Of a stretch of 61,006 nucleotides of DNA, positions 1 to 10,453 are shown piece by piece. Below the pieces are notes generated by a model, which was given only the letters and a program-made list of their open reading frames with translations, ran no database searches and was not told where the DNA came from. The position numbers and the translations under genes were made by a program. The stretch's first letter is position 1. Each line of letters starts with the position of its first letter. The stretch is from Lactobacillus hominis DSM 23910 = CRBIP 24.179 (GTDB taxonomy: Bacteria > Bacillota > Bacilli > Lactobacillales > Lactobacillaceae): assembly GCF_000296835.1 (NCBI RefSeq), contig NZ_CAKE01000034.1, forward strand, positions 1 to 61,006, in the 5' to 3' direction.

Positions 1-481
1 TGTTGAAGAACACTAAGTAGTCTGAATGGACAGTTGCTGCATCAAGACCGGAAGCTTTACCGTGATTGATCATTTCAGCATGATTAGTAATTTCCATGAT
101 TTCATCTTCGGATAAGTTAAGATTAAAGAATTCATTTAAAGCTTTGGTTGTTCCTAATGCAACCACTGCACTTGACCCAAGACCACGTTCAATTGGAATT
201 TCACCGCTGTAAGTAACTTTAACTGTTTGATCAGTGTTTGCTTTTTTTAGCATAGTTTCAAAAACATACTTTAAGCCATCGTATTCACTTGGAGCGTCGA
301 AAAATGGACCATGATAATGATTAGTGTCCATCCAATTTTCTGGATAATTTTCTACACTAGTAGTAATATTTAAGGCATTTATTGGCAAAGCTAAAGCATC
401 TTTACCATAAACTACTGAATGTTCACCAATTAAAATTACTTTTCCGTGCGCTTTTACATTTACAACTTTATTTTCAGTCAT
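1..481 (-). CDS. mvk: Mevalonate kinase, N-terminal part (runs off the window)
   Basis: Mevalonate kinase phosphorylates mevalonate with ATP in the mevalonate route to isoprenoid precursors, a cytoplasmic GHMP-kinase reaction. About 160 residues are visible. The start is MTENKVVNVKAHGKVILIGE, which contains the family's N-terminal KVILIGEHSVVYG motif, and the glycine/serine-rich ATP loop IPIERGLGSSAVVALG follows further in. The ATG at 479-481 has an AAAGGATGG ribosome site just upstream on the minus strand. The gene is divergent from rexB across a 66-base spacer. The C-terminal half lies outside the window. In lactic acid bacteria it is usually followed by mvaD and a phosphomevalonate kinase gene, which cannot be checked here. 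Confidence 0.9.
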   Translation of the reverse strand, partial: MTENKVVNVKAHGKVILIGEHSVVYGKDALALPINALNITTSVENYPENWMDTNHYHGPFFDAPSEYDGLKYVFETMLKKANTDQTVKVTYSGEIPIERGLGSSAVVALGTTKALNEFFNLNLSEDEIMEITNHAEMINHGKASGLDAATVHSDYLVFFN

Positions 482-514
482 CTTTTATTTCCATCCTTTT
501 CTATAAGACCTCTA

Positions 515-523
515 TGCTAAAAT
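515..523 (+). promoter_or_regulatory. Extended -10 promoter element before rexB
   Basis: TGC followed by TAAAAT forms an extended -10 box. It is followed at 531-536 by AAGGAG, a good ribosome site for the rexB ATG at 548. No convincing -35 box is visible, so the call rests on the -10 element and the spacing. Confidence 0.4.
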
Positions 524-547
524 GACTTTTAAGGAGTAGAAAAATTT

Positions 548-3500
548 ATGATCAATATTATTACCGGTCGTCAAACTGATCCACTACAAAATGAAATTTT
601 AGATTTGGCGGTAAAAAGATATCGTCAAGATCCAAGCAAAAGAGTTTTTATTATCGTGCCAAACCATATCAAATTTACCACAGAGGTGAAAGCACTATCT
701 AAATTAGCAAATCTTACACAACAAAACCAGACAGCAGTCAAAAATTTACAAATTCTTTCCTTTTCTCGATTAGCTTGGTATTTTCTAAAAGATGCACCAG
801 TAGCTCTTCCTGAAGTGTTGGATGACGCTTCTAGTATCATGCTTTTAGAAAAAATCGTCCGACAAAAACAAGATAAATTAAAATTATTTACCGGCGAGCA
901 GATAAATTCAGGAACTTTAAAACAATTGTATCAAGCAATTTTGTTAGTCCGTCAGGGAAGTCTAGATTTAGACGACGTTGTTTTGCAAGATAGCGATGAA
1001 GAAACTAAGTTTAAAATTCATGATTTGAAAATAATTTACGAATTATTCATTGAACGCCTAGCAAATAAATTTGCGACAAAAGATGAAATGCAGTTTATCT
1101 TAAATGAATATTTAGTAAAAGTTGATCTATCCGACAGTGCTTTTTATTTCTGTGATTTCTCCCACTTTACTAGTCAAGAACAATTAACTTTAAATTTGAT
1201 TGCTAAAAAGGCAAGCGATACGACAATTAGTTTTAAGACCCGCAATGGTGAAGTGAATAAAAATCCCCAAGCAGGAGATTATGACTTTGTAGTTCAAAAT
1301 TCAATTAAACGTTTTGAGCATTTTTTGCAAACTCAAAATTTAAATTATGCGTTTTCTGAATTTAATCAAGGTCAACTAGATAATAAAACCAAATTAAATG
1401 GTGTTTGGACGAAAACTTTATCTCTAAAAAATGCAGACCTAGATAATATGGTACAGTTTGTTAAAGCAGATTCGCGTTATAGCGAAGCTTATTTTGTAGC
1501 GCGCACTATTTATCAACAAGTTGCCTTAGCCAATTACCGGTATAAAGACTTTTTAGTCTTAGCACCGGATTTGAGTGAATACGAAACTTATTTAACGCCA
1601 ATTTTAGAGCAAAATGGCATCCCGTTTTTTGATGATTTGCAAAAGCAAATGAAGTTTCACCCACTTGTAATAATTATTGAAAATTTACTTCAGCTATACA
1701 AAAGAGGAATGCAATCGACCAATCTACTAGCATTGATGAAGACACATTTGATTATTCCGGATTGGTATGTTGATGAAGCGAGTTTTCAGTATGATGTTGA
1801 TCGTTTAGAAAATTTTGTTTTAGCTCATGGAATTAATCAAAATTTGTGGCGTAGGAATTTAACTAACTTTGTAGATGCCCATGTCATTGCTTTAGATGAT
1901 TCATTAGGGCAAGTAGAGCAACTAGATCGGATTCGCGAATATTTTGTTAAACAGATTACAGATTTGTTTGATGAGTTAGAACAAGAACAAGATCCGCAAG
2001 CTGCATTGACTATTTTTTGGAACTTTTTAATCAAAAATGGCGTTGCTAAAAGATTAGAAAATTGGCGTCAAAAAGCTAGCGAAGAAGGCAATTTGCAGCT
2101 CGCTCAGCAGCCTGAACAAGTTTGGACTACTTTAAATCAACTGCTTAAAGATTATCTTTTGATTAATGATGAATTTGATATTGAATCATTTTTTGAATTG
2201 TTGATTAGTGGTTTTGGCGAAGCAAGTTTTTCACAAATTCCGTCAGCCCTTGATGCAGTCAACTTATCAGAAATGGGAATGGTGCAAAATAATGACTATA
2301 AGCAAGTCTTTATTTTAGGAGCTACAAGTTCAAATATTCCTAATATTGAAAAGATTCCTGGCTTTTTTACTAATGAGGATTTTGAAAAAATCAATGCCAA
2401 TTTAGATGAAAGCCAGCAAATCGAAAATCAGAAAAAGGTTAATAATTTAGATCAAAATTATCAATTCGGCCTGGCTTTATCACTAGCAAGCGATCATTTA
2501 TATATTTCTTATCCTGTTTTAAATACAGCTAATGAAAAATTGCAGCCTTCAATTTATTACAAGCAGCTTTTAGCTAGACTTGATGAAGAAGAATATTTAC
2601 AGCATGATTTACCGCATCAAGAAAATCAAATTTTATCTTTCATTACCAATGCGCGTGCTAGCTTAGGATATTTGTCATACTTACGTAAAGAAAATATTGG
2701 ACAAGTAGCCGGCTTACTTAAGTTAACCCAAGAAAAGATTCCTAAATTAACTAAGCGTGTTCTGAGTGCCAGTGATTTTAAGAATATTCCGCAATCTTTA
2801 AGTGCGCAGCTTGCGCAAAGTTTATATGGTAAAAATATCGAAACTTCGGTTTCTCAACTTGAAACATATTATGAAAACTCATTCGAGTACTTTTTGAATT
2901 ATGGGCTGTCATTAAGAAAAAGATTCGAAAATGAATTAGATGTTGTTCAAGCAGGAAATTACTACCATGAAACTTTTGATCAATTAGTCAAAATCATTAA
3001 AGCTCAGCACCTTGATTTAGCTTCATTAAGCGAGCAAGAGCTTAATTCTCTTTTAGTTAAAATTCATGAAGCTATGCAAGAAAAAGGACAATATAAGCAG
3101 CTTTTAAATGATCCATTTAATAAGTATTTATTCCATAAACTTGATCAAACTACCGCTAATGTTGCTAAGTTTTGGCACCGTAATTTGAAAAAGACTGTCT
3201 TTCGCCCAGCATATTCTGAATTAAGCTTTGGTCGAAACCAAGAAGTTAAAGGCTTAGATTATCAAGTTCAGACAGATCTAGGCATTAATAAGATTGATTT
3301 ACGAGGAAAGATGGACCGAGTTGATTTAGCTCAACTTGATAAGTCTGTCTTGGGCCAAGTAATTGATTATAAGTCTTCTGCTAAAAAGTTTGATTTGGGA
3401 CTATTTGCTAATGGTATATCGATGCAGATGATTTCTTATTTAGATGTATTAAAGAATAATCAACGCTTTTTTGCTCAAGATGAAGAACTGGATATCTTAG

Positions 3501-4018
3501 GCGCCTTTTATCAAACTGTGACTCAGCATTTAGAAAAATTAAATTCAGATTCCAATATTACTAGCGATTTTCAAATCAAGGATATGGATAAAATCAATTC
3601 GCCAAAGTTGCTATATAACGGAATTTTAGTGGCAGATGATGAATTATTAGAAGAGGCAGAACCTAATTTAAAGGGCGATCGGGCAATTAGTGAGCTCTAT
3701 AATAGCATCCGTAAGAAAGTCAACGGCAGTTTTACTTATCCAAGTTTGACTAGCTTTAATAAAGAGCAATTAGAGCAAATTTTGGCTTATAATGCTTACC
3801 TAATTAAGAAAGCGGCAAAAAATATTTTGTCAGGCAAGATTGAGCTAAATCCTTATTCTTACAACAGTCGCACGCCACTGCAATATTCTGACTATAAAGA
3901 TATTTTCTTCTTTGATGCGATGCTTAAAGAAAACAATTACCACAAAATAAACTCCTTAAATAAAAAAGAATTATTAGAACTTATTGAGAAAACATTAGAT
4001 CCTGAGAAAGGAAAATAA
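548..4018 (+). CDS. rexB: ATP-dependent nuclease subunit B (RexB/AddB family)
   Basis: With RexA it forms the RexAB (AddAB-type) helicase-nuclease that resects double-strand breaks and degrades linear DNA. The 1156-residue protein ends in a RecB-type nuclease domain whose core VIDYKSSAKKFD lies near residues 938-949 (D940, K942). The N-terminus (MINIITGRQTDPLQNE) has no Walker A lysine, unlike Bacillus AddB. The protein has almost no cysteines, so the C-terminal [4Fe-4S] cluster of AddB cannot form. Both losses are typical of RexB in streptococci and lactobacilli. It is the first gene of a rexB-rexA-dinG run; its stop codon is one base before the rexA start, so the two are almost certainly translated together. 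Confidence 0.93.
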   Translation: MINIITGRQTDPLQNEILDLAVKRYRQDPSKRVFIIVPNHIKFTTEVKALSKLANLTQQNQTAVKNLQILSFSRLAWYFLKDAPVALPEVLDDASSIMLLEKIVRQKQDKLKLFTGEQINSGTLKQLYQAILLVRQGSLDLDDVVLQDSDEETKFKIHDLKIIYELFIERLANKFATKDEMQFILNEYLVKVDLSDSAFYFCDFSHFTSQEQLTLNLIAKKASDTTISFKTRNGEVNKNPQAGDYDFVVQNSIKRFEHFLQTQNLNYAFSEFNQGQLDNKTKLNGVWTKTLSLKNADLDNMVQFVKADSRYSEAYFVARTIYQQVALANYRYKDFLVLAPDLSEYETYLTPILEQNGIPFFDDLQKQMKFHPLVIIIENLLQLYKRGMQSTNLLALMKTHLIIPDWYVDEASFQYDVDRLENFVLAHGINQNLWRRNLTNFVDAHVIALDDSLGQVEQLDRIREYFVKQITDLFDELEQEQDPQAALTIFWNFLIKNGVAKRLENWRQKASEEGNLQLAQQPEQVWTTLNQLLKDYLLINDEFDIESFFELLISGFGEASFSQIPSALDAVNLSEMGMVQNNDYKQVFILGATSSNIPNIEKIPGFFTNEDFEKINANLDESQQIENQKKVNNLDQNYQFGLALSLASDHLYISYPVLNTANEKLQPSIYYKQLLARLDEEEYLQHDLPHQENQILSFITNARASLGYLSYLRKENIGQVAGLLKLTQEKIPKLTKRVLSASDFKNIPQSLSAQLAQSLYGKNIETSVSQLETYYENSFEYFLNYGLSLRKRFENELDVVQAGNYYHETFDQLVKIIKAQHLDLASLSEQELNSLLVKIHEAMQEKGQYKQLLNDPFNKYLFHKLDQTTANVAKFWHRNLKKTVFRPAYSELSFGRNQEVKGLDYQVQTDLGINKIDLRGKMDRVDLAQLDKSVLGQVIDYKSSAKKFDLGLFANGISMQMISYLDVLKNNQRFFAQDEELDILGAFYQTVTQHLEKLNSDSNITSDFQIKDMDKINSPKLLYNGILVADDELLEEAEPNLKGDRAISELYNSIRKKVNGSFTYPSLTSFNKEQLEQILAYNAYLIKKAAKNILSGKIELNPYSYNSRTPLQYSDYKDIFFFDAMLKENNYHKINSLNKKELLELIEKTLDPEKGK

Positions 4019-4019
4019 T

Positions 4020-7000
4020 ATGCCAAGTTTTACTCCTCAACAGGAAAAAGCCATATATGATCATGGAAAAGACATCTTAGTTTCAGCTTCTGCTGGTTCT
4101 GGAAAAACTACAGTTTTAGTTGAAAGAGTGCTACAAAAAGTATTATCTGGCACGCCAATAACTAGTTTATTAATCATTACTTTTACTAAAGCTGCTGCCA
4201 GCGAAATGAAAGAAAGAATTAAGAACGAGTTAAATAATAGACTTGAAAAAGACCCGAATAATAACTTTTTGCGTGAACAACTATTAAATGTTGATACAGC
4301 TAATATTTCAACTATTGATGCTTTTTGTCTGGACGTTATCAGACGGTTTTACTATGTGATTGACTTAGACCCGAGCTTTTCAATTTTAACTGATGAAACA
4401 CAGGGCACTCTTTTGCAGGAGCGAGCATTAACTGAACTCGAAAAAAAGCATTTAGAAGATTCAGATCAAAACTTTATTGATTTTTATGATAATTTTTCTG
4501 GCGATCGTGAAGTAGACACGGCCCATGACCTGTTATTTGATCTTTATTTTACGGCTATGGCTCAGCCAAATTATGAGCAATTTTTGAATCAGTTAGATGA
4601 ATATTATGAAATAGGCGATAAATTAATAACCAGCAAGCTTTGGCAAGATAATATCAAGCCACTTTTGTTAAATAAATTAGCACCTATTTCTGAAAAAATG
4701 ACTTATTTTTTAGAAAGTAGTCAATTTCAAACAAAAGAATTAGCTAAGGTAAATGAAAGTTTTTCAGATTTCAATACGCAACTGGAAAATTTAATTGTAG
4801 CTATTAAATCAGATAAAGATTATGAAACGCAAAGAGTGCTGTTTAGAGCTTGTCAATTTCAAGGTAGATACCGTAAATCAAGCAAGTGGGATGAAGACTT
4901 GCTCGATATCTATGAAGAAAGCAGCAACTTCAAGGCTGAAACAAACAAGCAATTAAAGCAGATTTTTGCGCATTTTTATGTTTTGCCAGAAGGCGATCAA
5001 ATTTCTTTAATGAAAAAAGCAAAACAATTGGTTAAAACAATTGCCAACGTTGAAGCTGAATTTATTGACCGCTTTAATAAACTTAAGAGAGAGCAAAATT
5101 TAGTCGATTATACTGATATGGAACACTTAGCTTTTCAGATTTTGAATCAAGATAGTTCGAAGTCTGAATTAGCAAGAGACTATTATCAAAATCTCTTTTC
5201 TGAAATTTTGATTGATGAATACCAAGACGTTAACGAATTACAGGAAAAAATCATCCAGTCTTTGAAAGCTGATGGCAAGAATTCTTTGTTTATGGTGGGG
5301 GATGTTAAGCAGTCTATTTACGGTTTTAGACAAGCAAAACCACAGCTGTTTTTGGAAAAATATCATGCTTTTAAAGATGATTCAGATGATAGTGAACGAA
5401 TTATTTTAGCTGATAATTTCCGTTCAAGTAAAAATGTCACGCAAACAGTTAATAAGTTGTTTAACACAATTCTGACTTCTGATTTTGGTGGAATTGACTA
5501 TCAAAAAGAAGGTCAATTAATCTTTGGCGCGAGCTATTATCCTGATGAATTGCAGTCTGCTTCAGAATTTTTATATACCGATAAAAAGCAGGCTCAAGAG
5601 ACGCAAGAAAGTATTGATCAAGACGATTTTGCGGAAATCCAAATGGTAATTGATCGCATTAAGCAATTAAAAAAGGAAAATTTTCAAGTATTTGATGTTA
5701 AAAATGGCTTGAAAAGACCTTTGGAATATAGTGATATTGCAATTTTAAGCAGAACGCGCAGCGATAATTTACAAATCATGCAAGAGTTTGCCAAGGCAGA
5801 TTTGCCACTGTATATTACTGATGCGCAAAATTATTTCCAAACTTTTGAATTAATCATGATTATGAATTACCTCAAAATCATTGATAATCCGCGACAAGAT
5901 ATTCCACTAGTTGCAGTTTTACGGTCGCCATTATTCAGTTTTACAGAACCAGAACTAGCTCAAATTCGCATAAAATCACGTAAGGGTGACTTTTATGAAG
6001 CAGTGGCAAGTTATGCCAATGAAAGTAATGAATTGGGACAAAAATGCAAAGATTTTTTGAATCAATTAGAAGAACTACGCAATTTTGCAACAGTTCACCG
6101 AATTTCTGAACTTATTTGGACAATTTATGAAAAAACGCACTTATTAGAAATTGTTACAGGTTTACCCAATGGTCAGCAACGCCGCGTTAACTTAGAAGCA
6201 CTTTATGAAAGAGCGACATCTTATGAAACTGCTGGTTTTAAGGGCATTTATCAATTTGTAAGTTTCATTGAGCGGATGCGTAAGAATCAAAAAGATTTGG
6301 CTCAGCCGCTTTTAAGCAGCAATACTGATGCTGTCCAATTGATGACGATCCACGCTTCTAAGGGATTAGAATTTCCGGTTGTTTTTGTTGTGGGGCTTGA
6401 TCACCATTATCAAAAGCGTGATATTACTAATCCATATTCTATCAGTAGCAAGTTAGGCTTAGGTTTAACAATTAAACAAAAAAATTGGCGTGTAGATACT
6501 TTAAATAAGGCAATAATTGATGCCGAAAAAAAGCAGGAGAGTTTAGAAGAAGAAGCACGTATTTTGTACGTTGCTTTAACGCGTGCGCGACAAAAACTAA
6601 TTCTATGTGCAAGTATTACTAATTTAGAAAACAATTTTAAAAGATGGTCTAACGAAATTACGCATAACGATATCTTGCCATTATCAGCAAAATTAGAGGC
6701 AAATTCGCCTATGCAGTTTTTAGGACCAAAATTAGTGCAGAATGATTTTATTGAACAAAAAATTGAAGATATGAATCCAAGTCTAGAGACGCAAAATAAG
6801 ATTTATTATCTGCATTTTGTACCTCAAGAAACGGCTATTTCTAAAGCTCAAAAAACAAATGAAAGCCAAGATAGTTCTGCTAGCTTAATTAATACAGTAA
6901 GCAAATTATATGATTTTAAATATCCATTTTTAGATGCTACTAAGACGACTGCTTATCAAGCAGTCTCTGAAATAAAAAACGCTTTTAATGATCCGATTGA

Positions 7001-7625
7001 TAAAGAATTGGAAAATGCTCACTTTGTTCAGTCTGCCAATCGCTATTTGCAACCAATTGATGAAAAGCCACAATTTTTAAGAGAGGATCGTTTTACTGGA
7101 GCTCAAATAGGGACTGCTACGCACCTGGTTTTGCAGTATTTTGATTATAGAAATCCTGATATTGATGTGAGCTTAAATCAAGAAATTGATCAGTTAGTTA
7201 AGGATAAAAAATTAAATCCAGACATTGTGGAATATATTTCTAAAGATGCAATTAAATGGTTTGTTCAGTCAGATTTTGCAAAGCTGTTTTGGCAAAATCC
7301 AGAAAATTTAGTTCGTGAACAAGAATTTTCTAGTTTAGTTTCTGCGAGTGAAATTTTTGACAATTTTTCTGATCCTGATGCAAAAATTTTGGTTCATGGA
7401 ACAATTGATGGTTATTTTGTAGACGAAGATGGTATTATTTTATTTGATTATAAAACTGACCATGTAGATAAAAGTCATGAAGATCAAGCAATTGAAAAAA
7501 TAAAACAAAAATATACTGGACAGCTACGTTTATATGAACAAGCTTTGAATGAATTTAGTTTAGAAAAAGTTAAGAGTAAGTATTTAGTTTTGCTTGATGA
7601 CCAGAAACTTGTAGAATTAGATTAG
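4020..7625 (+). CDS. rexA: ATP-dependent helicase/nuclease subunit A
   Basis: RexA (AddA) is the UvrD-like motor and second nuclease of the RexAB recombination-repair complex. The 1201 residues show the expected motifs in order: Walker A ASAGSGKT at residues 23-30, FTKAAASEMKERI, Walker B ILIDEYQDVNE, GDVKQSIYGFR, LMTIHASKGLEFPVVF, YVALTRAR, then a C-terminal RecB-type nuclease core LFDYKTDH (D1143, K1145). Length is normal for the family. The start ATG follows the rexB stop by one base. dinG follows 20 bases downstream. All key residues appear intact, so the enzyme should be active. Confidence 0.95.
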   Translation: MPSFTPQQEKAIYDHGKDILVSASAGSGKTTVLVERVLQKVLSGTPITSLLIITFTKAAASEMKERIKNELNNRLEKDPNNNFLREQLLNVDTANISTIDAFCLDVIRRFYYVIDLDPSFSILTDETQGTLLQERALTELEKKHLEDSDQNFIDFYDNFSGDREVDTAHDLLFDLYFTAMAQPNYEQFLNQLDEYYEIGDKLITSKLWQDNIKPLLLNKLAPISEKMTYFLESSQFQTKELAKVNESFSDFNTQLENLIVAIKSDKDYETQRVLFRACQFQGRYRKSSKWDEDLLDIYEESSNFKAETNKQLKQIFAHFYVLPEGDQISLMKKAKQLVKTIANVEAEFIDRFNKLKREQNLVDYTDMEHLAFQILNQDSSKSELARDYYQNLFSEILIDEYQDVNELQEKIIQSLKADGKNSLFMVGDVKQSIYGFRQAKPQLFLEKYHAFKDDSDDSERIILADNFRSSKNVTQTVNKLFNTILTSDFGGIDYQKEGQLIFGASYYPDELQSASEFLYTDKKQAQETQESIDQDDFAEIQMVIDRIKQLKKENFQVFDVKNGLKRPLEYSDIAILSRTRSDNLQIMQEFAKADLPLYITDAQNYFQTFELIMIMNYLKIIDNPRQDIPLVAVLRSPLFSFTEPELAQIRIKSRKGDFYEAVASYANESNELGQKCKDFLNQLEELRNFATVHRISELIWTIYEKTHLLEIVTGLPNGQQRRVNLEALYERATSYETAGFKGIYQFVSFIERMRKNQKDLAQPLLSSNTDAVQLMTIHASKGLEFPVVFVVGLDHHYQKRDITNPYSISSKLGLGLTIKQKNWRVDTLNKAIIDAEKKQESLEEEARILYVALTRARQKLILCASITNLENNFKRWSNEITHNDILPLSAKLEANSPMQFLGPKLVQNDFIEQKIEDMNPSLETQNKIYYLHFVPQETAISKAQKTNESQDSSASLINTVSKLYDFKYPFLDATKTTAYQAVSEIKNAFNDPIDKELENAHFVQSANRYLQPIDEKPQFLREDRFTGAQIGTATHLVLQYFDYRNPDIDVSLNQEIDQLVKDKKLNPDIVEYISKDAIKWFVQSDFAKLFWQNPENLVREQEFSSLVSASEIFDNFSDPDAKILVHGTIDGYFVDEDGIILFDYKTDHVDKSHEDQAIEKIKQKYTGQLRLYEQALNEFSLEKVKSKYLVLLDDQKLVELD

Positions 7626-7645
7626 TAGAAAAAAGGAGGGTTAAG

Positions 7646-10453
7646 ATGGAAAGAGCATTTGACAAAGACGCTTTTGCGGTAGTTGATCTTGAAACTACGG
7701 GAACGCAAAGACAACAAAATGATCGCATTATTCAATTTGGATGTGCGATTATTAAAAAAAGAAAAGTAGTCAAAACCTACTCATTTTTAATCAATCCTCA
7801 TAAAGAAATTCCTTTATCAGTTGAGAATTTGACTGGTATTAAAAATGAAGATGTCAAAAGTGCCCATGACTTTAAATTTTATGCAAAGAGAATTCGCAGA
7901 ATTTTAGATAAAAAGATCTTTGTGGCACATAATGTGAATTTTGACCTTCCTTTTTTAAATTATGAATTAGTCAATGCCGGTTTAGAGCCGTTAAGCGGTC
8001 GAGCTATTGATACGGTTGAATTAGCACAAATTGCTTTTCCGACTTTTCCATCATATAAGTTAAAAGATCTGACAAGTCGCTTGAAGATCCAGCACTTGAA
8101 TCCTCATAGAGCAGATTCAGATGCTTTAGTCACAGCTAAGTTATTAATTAAAATTATAAAAAAACTGGAAAATTTACCAACTGCTACGCTTAATACTCTG
8201 ACGGCTTTATCTAAAGATCTTTTGCGTGATACCTCATATATTTTTTCAGAAATAAGTCAGTTTGCTCGTAGCAGCAAGCGTCCTTTAGATAAAAACCTAA
8301 TTCAGGTAAGAAATCTAATTATTCGAAGGCAATCAATTTCTAGTGGCAATGAAAGAGCTGAGCGCACAACTTTTCCAGCTAGCGATGCCGCTAAAAAAGA
8401 ATTGTTCAAAGGTCATTTGCGTTTTAGAAGAGGGCAAGTGTCGTTAATTAACCGCTTGAATGAATTTTTGACGCAAGAAGATAAAGAAAACCTTATTGTT
8501 GAAGCCCCAAATGGTAGTGGCAAGACATTTTCATATTTGATGGCTTATGCTTATCAATTATATTCAGGTCGAAAACTAGTAGTGGCTGCTCCTACCAAAG
8601 TCTTGCAAAATCAGATTTTGCAGCAAGAAATTCCGCAATTAATTAAGGTTACTGGTTTAGATTTAACTGCTCAAGAAGTGAAGTCTAGTCAGCACTATTT
8701 AGATTTAGATGGCTTTTTCAATTCTCTTTATCAAACAAATTCAGACATTACAACTTTAGTTTGGCAGATGGGGATTCTAGTTTGGCTTACTGAAACGGAA
8801 ACTGGTGATTTAGATGAATTGCAATTAACTAACTATAAGGCGCCATTTTTTGCACAAATTACCCATCCTGGCGATGCGCGCGTTGGTACGGTATTTTCTG
8901 ATTATGATTTTTGGAATTTGGCTAGAAGTCGTCAAGAACAAGCTGATATTTTAATTACTAATCATGCCTATCTGGCTAATCACTATATGGATTCAATCTG
9001 GGGTGCAAATCCTTATTTGGTCGTTGATGAAGCCCATCGTTTTGCAGATAATGTTGCTAATTGCCGTAATGATGGGCTACAATTTGAATCGTTTTGGGGG
9101 ATGTGCAGTCATTTAAGAAATATGCTTTATTACGCAGATAATTCTGCTAAAGAACGCTTTGGTAACGATCAAGAATTTGCACCGATTATGGATAAATTAG
9201 AATCGCAAATTACGGATTTAATTCATGCAATCAATCAAGTACAAAGACGACTATATAGCCGTAAAAATTTTGCTATCAGTAAAGAAGAAAAAAGACAAAC
9301 TCGCGTTGACTTGGCTTTTCAAGGTAGCGACCTATTTGAAAATGTTGATCAATTTAAGCACGATTTGAATTTGATGCAAAATAAAATCGAGCAAGTTAGA
9401 CAAAATACAAACCAAATTCTGTTTTTGCTTTATCATCAGCAAGAGAATATGCTGACAAGTGCTGATGTTTTAATCAAAGATTTGCAAGAAGAAATTGATC
9501 ATTTAGATTATTATGCTGAGCAAACTTATTTATTGCTTGATCAGCTAAATAACAAAGATAATGGAGAAAAGGGATTTGTCTTGCAAATTACAAATTATGA
9601 AGATCCTTTGTCCACTAATATTGCATGGCTAACGCTTGATCCAAGTCAGCAGTTGCAAGAACTGTATCGCTATTTTGATAAGAAATTATTTATTTCAGCT
9701 ACTTTAATGAACAATAACTCATTTAACTATATGGAAAATGAATTATCGTTAGATAAAGAAAAAACAGCGGTGTATAAGGCGCGGGCTTCCTATAATGTAG
9801 AAAAGCATTTGAAAGTATTAGCACTTAATGACAAGACATTTCCGCAAGATCCGAATGATGAAGATTATGGTTATGCTATTGGCAAGTTTTTGATTAAGAA
9901 CATTAGAAAACAAAATCACATTTTGGTTTTATTTACAAATTTAGAAACAATAAAAGAAGCGTTTTCTGAAATTGTAAATGCGTCTGAACTTAAGGATTAT
10001 GAAATTTTGGCTCAGAATTTAACAGGCTCTAATGAAAAAATCACCAAAAGATTTGCGATAGCTAAGAAAGCTATTCTTTTAGGAGCTAATAGCTTTTGGG
10101 AAGGAATAGACTTCAAAGACACTAGTGTTGACATAGCAATTGTAACTAAGTTGCCGTTTGAATCACCTGAGCAACCAGAAGTTCGTTTAAGGGAAGAAAA
10201 GTTAAAAGCAAAATATGGGATTCATCAAATTTTTGAAGTCGATACTTTGCCACGAGCATTGATTCGTTTTAGACAGGGCTGCGGCCGTTTAATTAGAAAT
10301 GAACGTGATCATGGTATTTTTATAATCCTTGATCAGCGAATTTGGTACAAAAATTATGGTCGGCGCTTTTTAGAAAGTTTGCCTGTTGGTGCAAAGAAAG
10401 TAGATCTCAAACAAATAAATCAAATATTGAAGGATGAAAGTATTAATGAATGA
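7646..10453 (+). CDS. dinG: DinG-family exonuclease with helicase-like domain
   Basis: The 935-residue protein fuses an N-terminal DEDDh exonuclease (VVDLETTGT, HNVNFDLPFL, HRADSDALVTAKLL, within about residues 1-170) to an XPD/DinG-like superfamily 2 helicase core (Walker A EAPNGSGKT near 288, VVDEAHRF near 460, GCGRLIRNERD near the end). Between Walker A and the DEAH box there is no cysteine, so the [4Fe-4S] cluster of E. coli DinG is absent, as known for Gram-positive DinG proteins, some of which act mainly as 3'-5' exonucleases. A strong AAGGAGGG ribosome site lies 5-6 bases before the ATG. It follows rexA and overlaps the start of the next gene. Confidence 0.9.
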   Translation: MERAFDKDAFAVVDLETTGTQRQQNDRIIQFGCAIIKKRKVVKTYSFLINPHKEIPLSVENLTGIKNEDVKSAHDFKFYAKRIRRILDKKIFVAHNVNFDLPFLNYELVNAGLEPLSGRAIDTVELAQIAFPTFPSYKLKDLTSRLKIQHLNPHRADSDALVTAKLLIKIIKKLENLPTATLNTLTALSKDLLRDTSYIFSEISQFARSSKRPLDKNLIQVRNLIIRRQSISSGNERAERTTFPASDAAKKELFKGHLRFRRGQVSLINRLNEFLTQEDKENLIVEAPNGSGKTFSYLMAYAYQLYSGRKLVVAAPTKVLQNQILQQEIPQLIKVTGLDLTAQEVKSSQHYLDLDGFFNSLYQTNSDITTLVWQMGILVWLTETETGDLDELQLTNYKAPFFAQITHPGDARVGTVFSDYDFWNLARSRQEQADILITNHAYLANHYMDSIWGANPYLVVDEAHRFADNVANCRNDGLQFESFWGMCSHLRNMLYYADNSAKERFGNDQEFAPIMDKLESQITDLIHAINQVQRRLYSRKNFAISKEEKRQTRVDLAFQGSDLFENVDQFKHDLNLMQNKIEQVRQNTNQILFLLYHQQENMLTSADVLIKDLQEEIDHLDYYAEQTYLLLDQLNNKDNGEKGFVLQITNYEDPLSTNIAWLTLDPSQQLQELYRYFDKKLFISATLMNNNSFNYMENELSLDKEKTAVYKARASYNVEKHLKVLALNDKTFPQDPNDEDYGYAIGKFLIKNIRKQNHILVLFTNLETIKEAFSEIVNASELKDYEILAQNLTGSNEKITKRFAIAKKAILLGANSFWEGIDFKDTSVDIAIVTKLPFESPEQPEVRLREEKLKAKYGIHQIFEVDTLPRALIRFRQGCGRLIRNERDHGIFIILDQRIWYKNYGRRFLESLPVGAKKVDLKQINQILKDESINE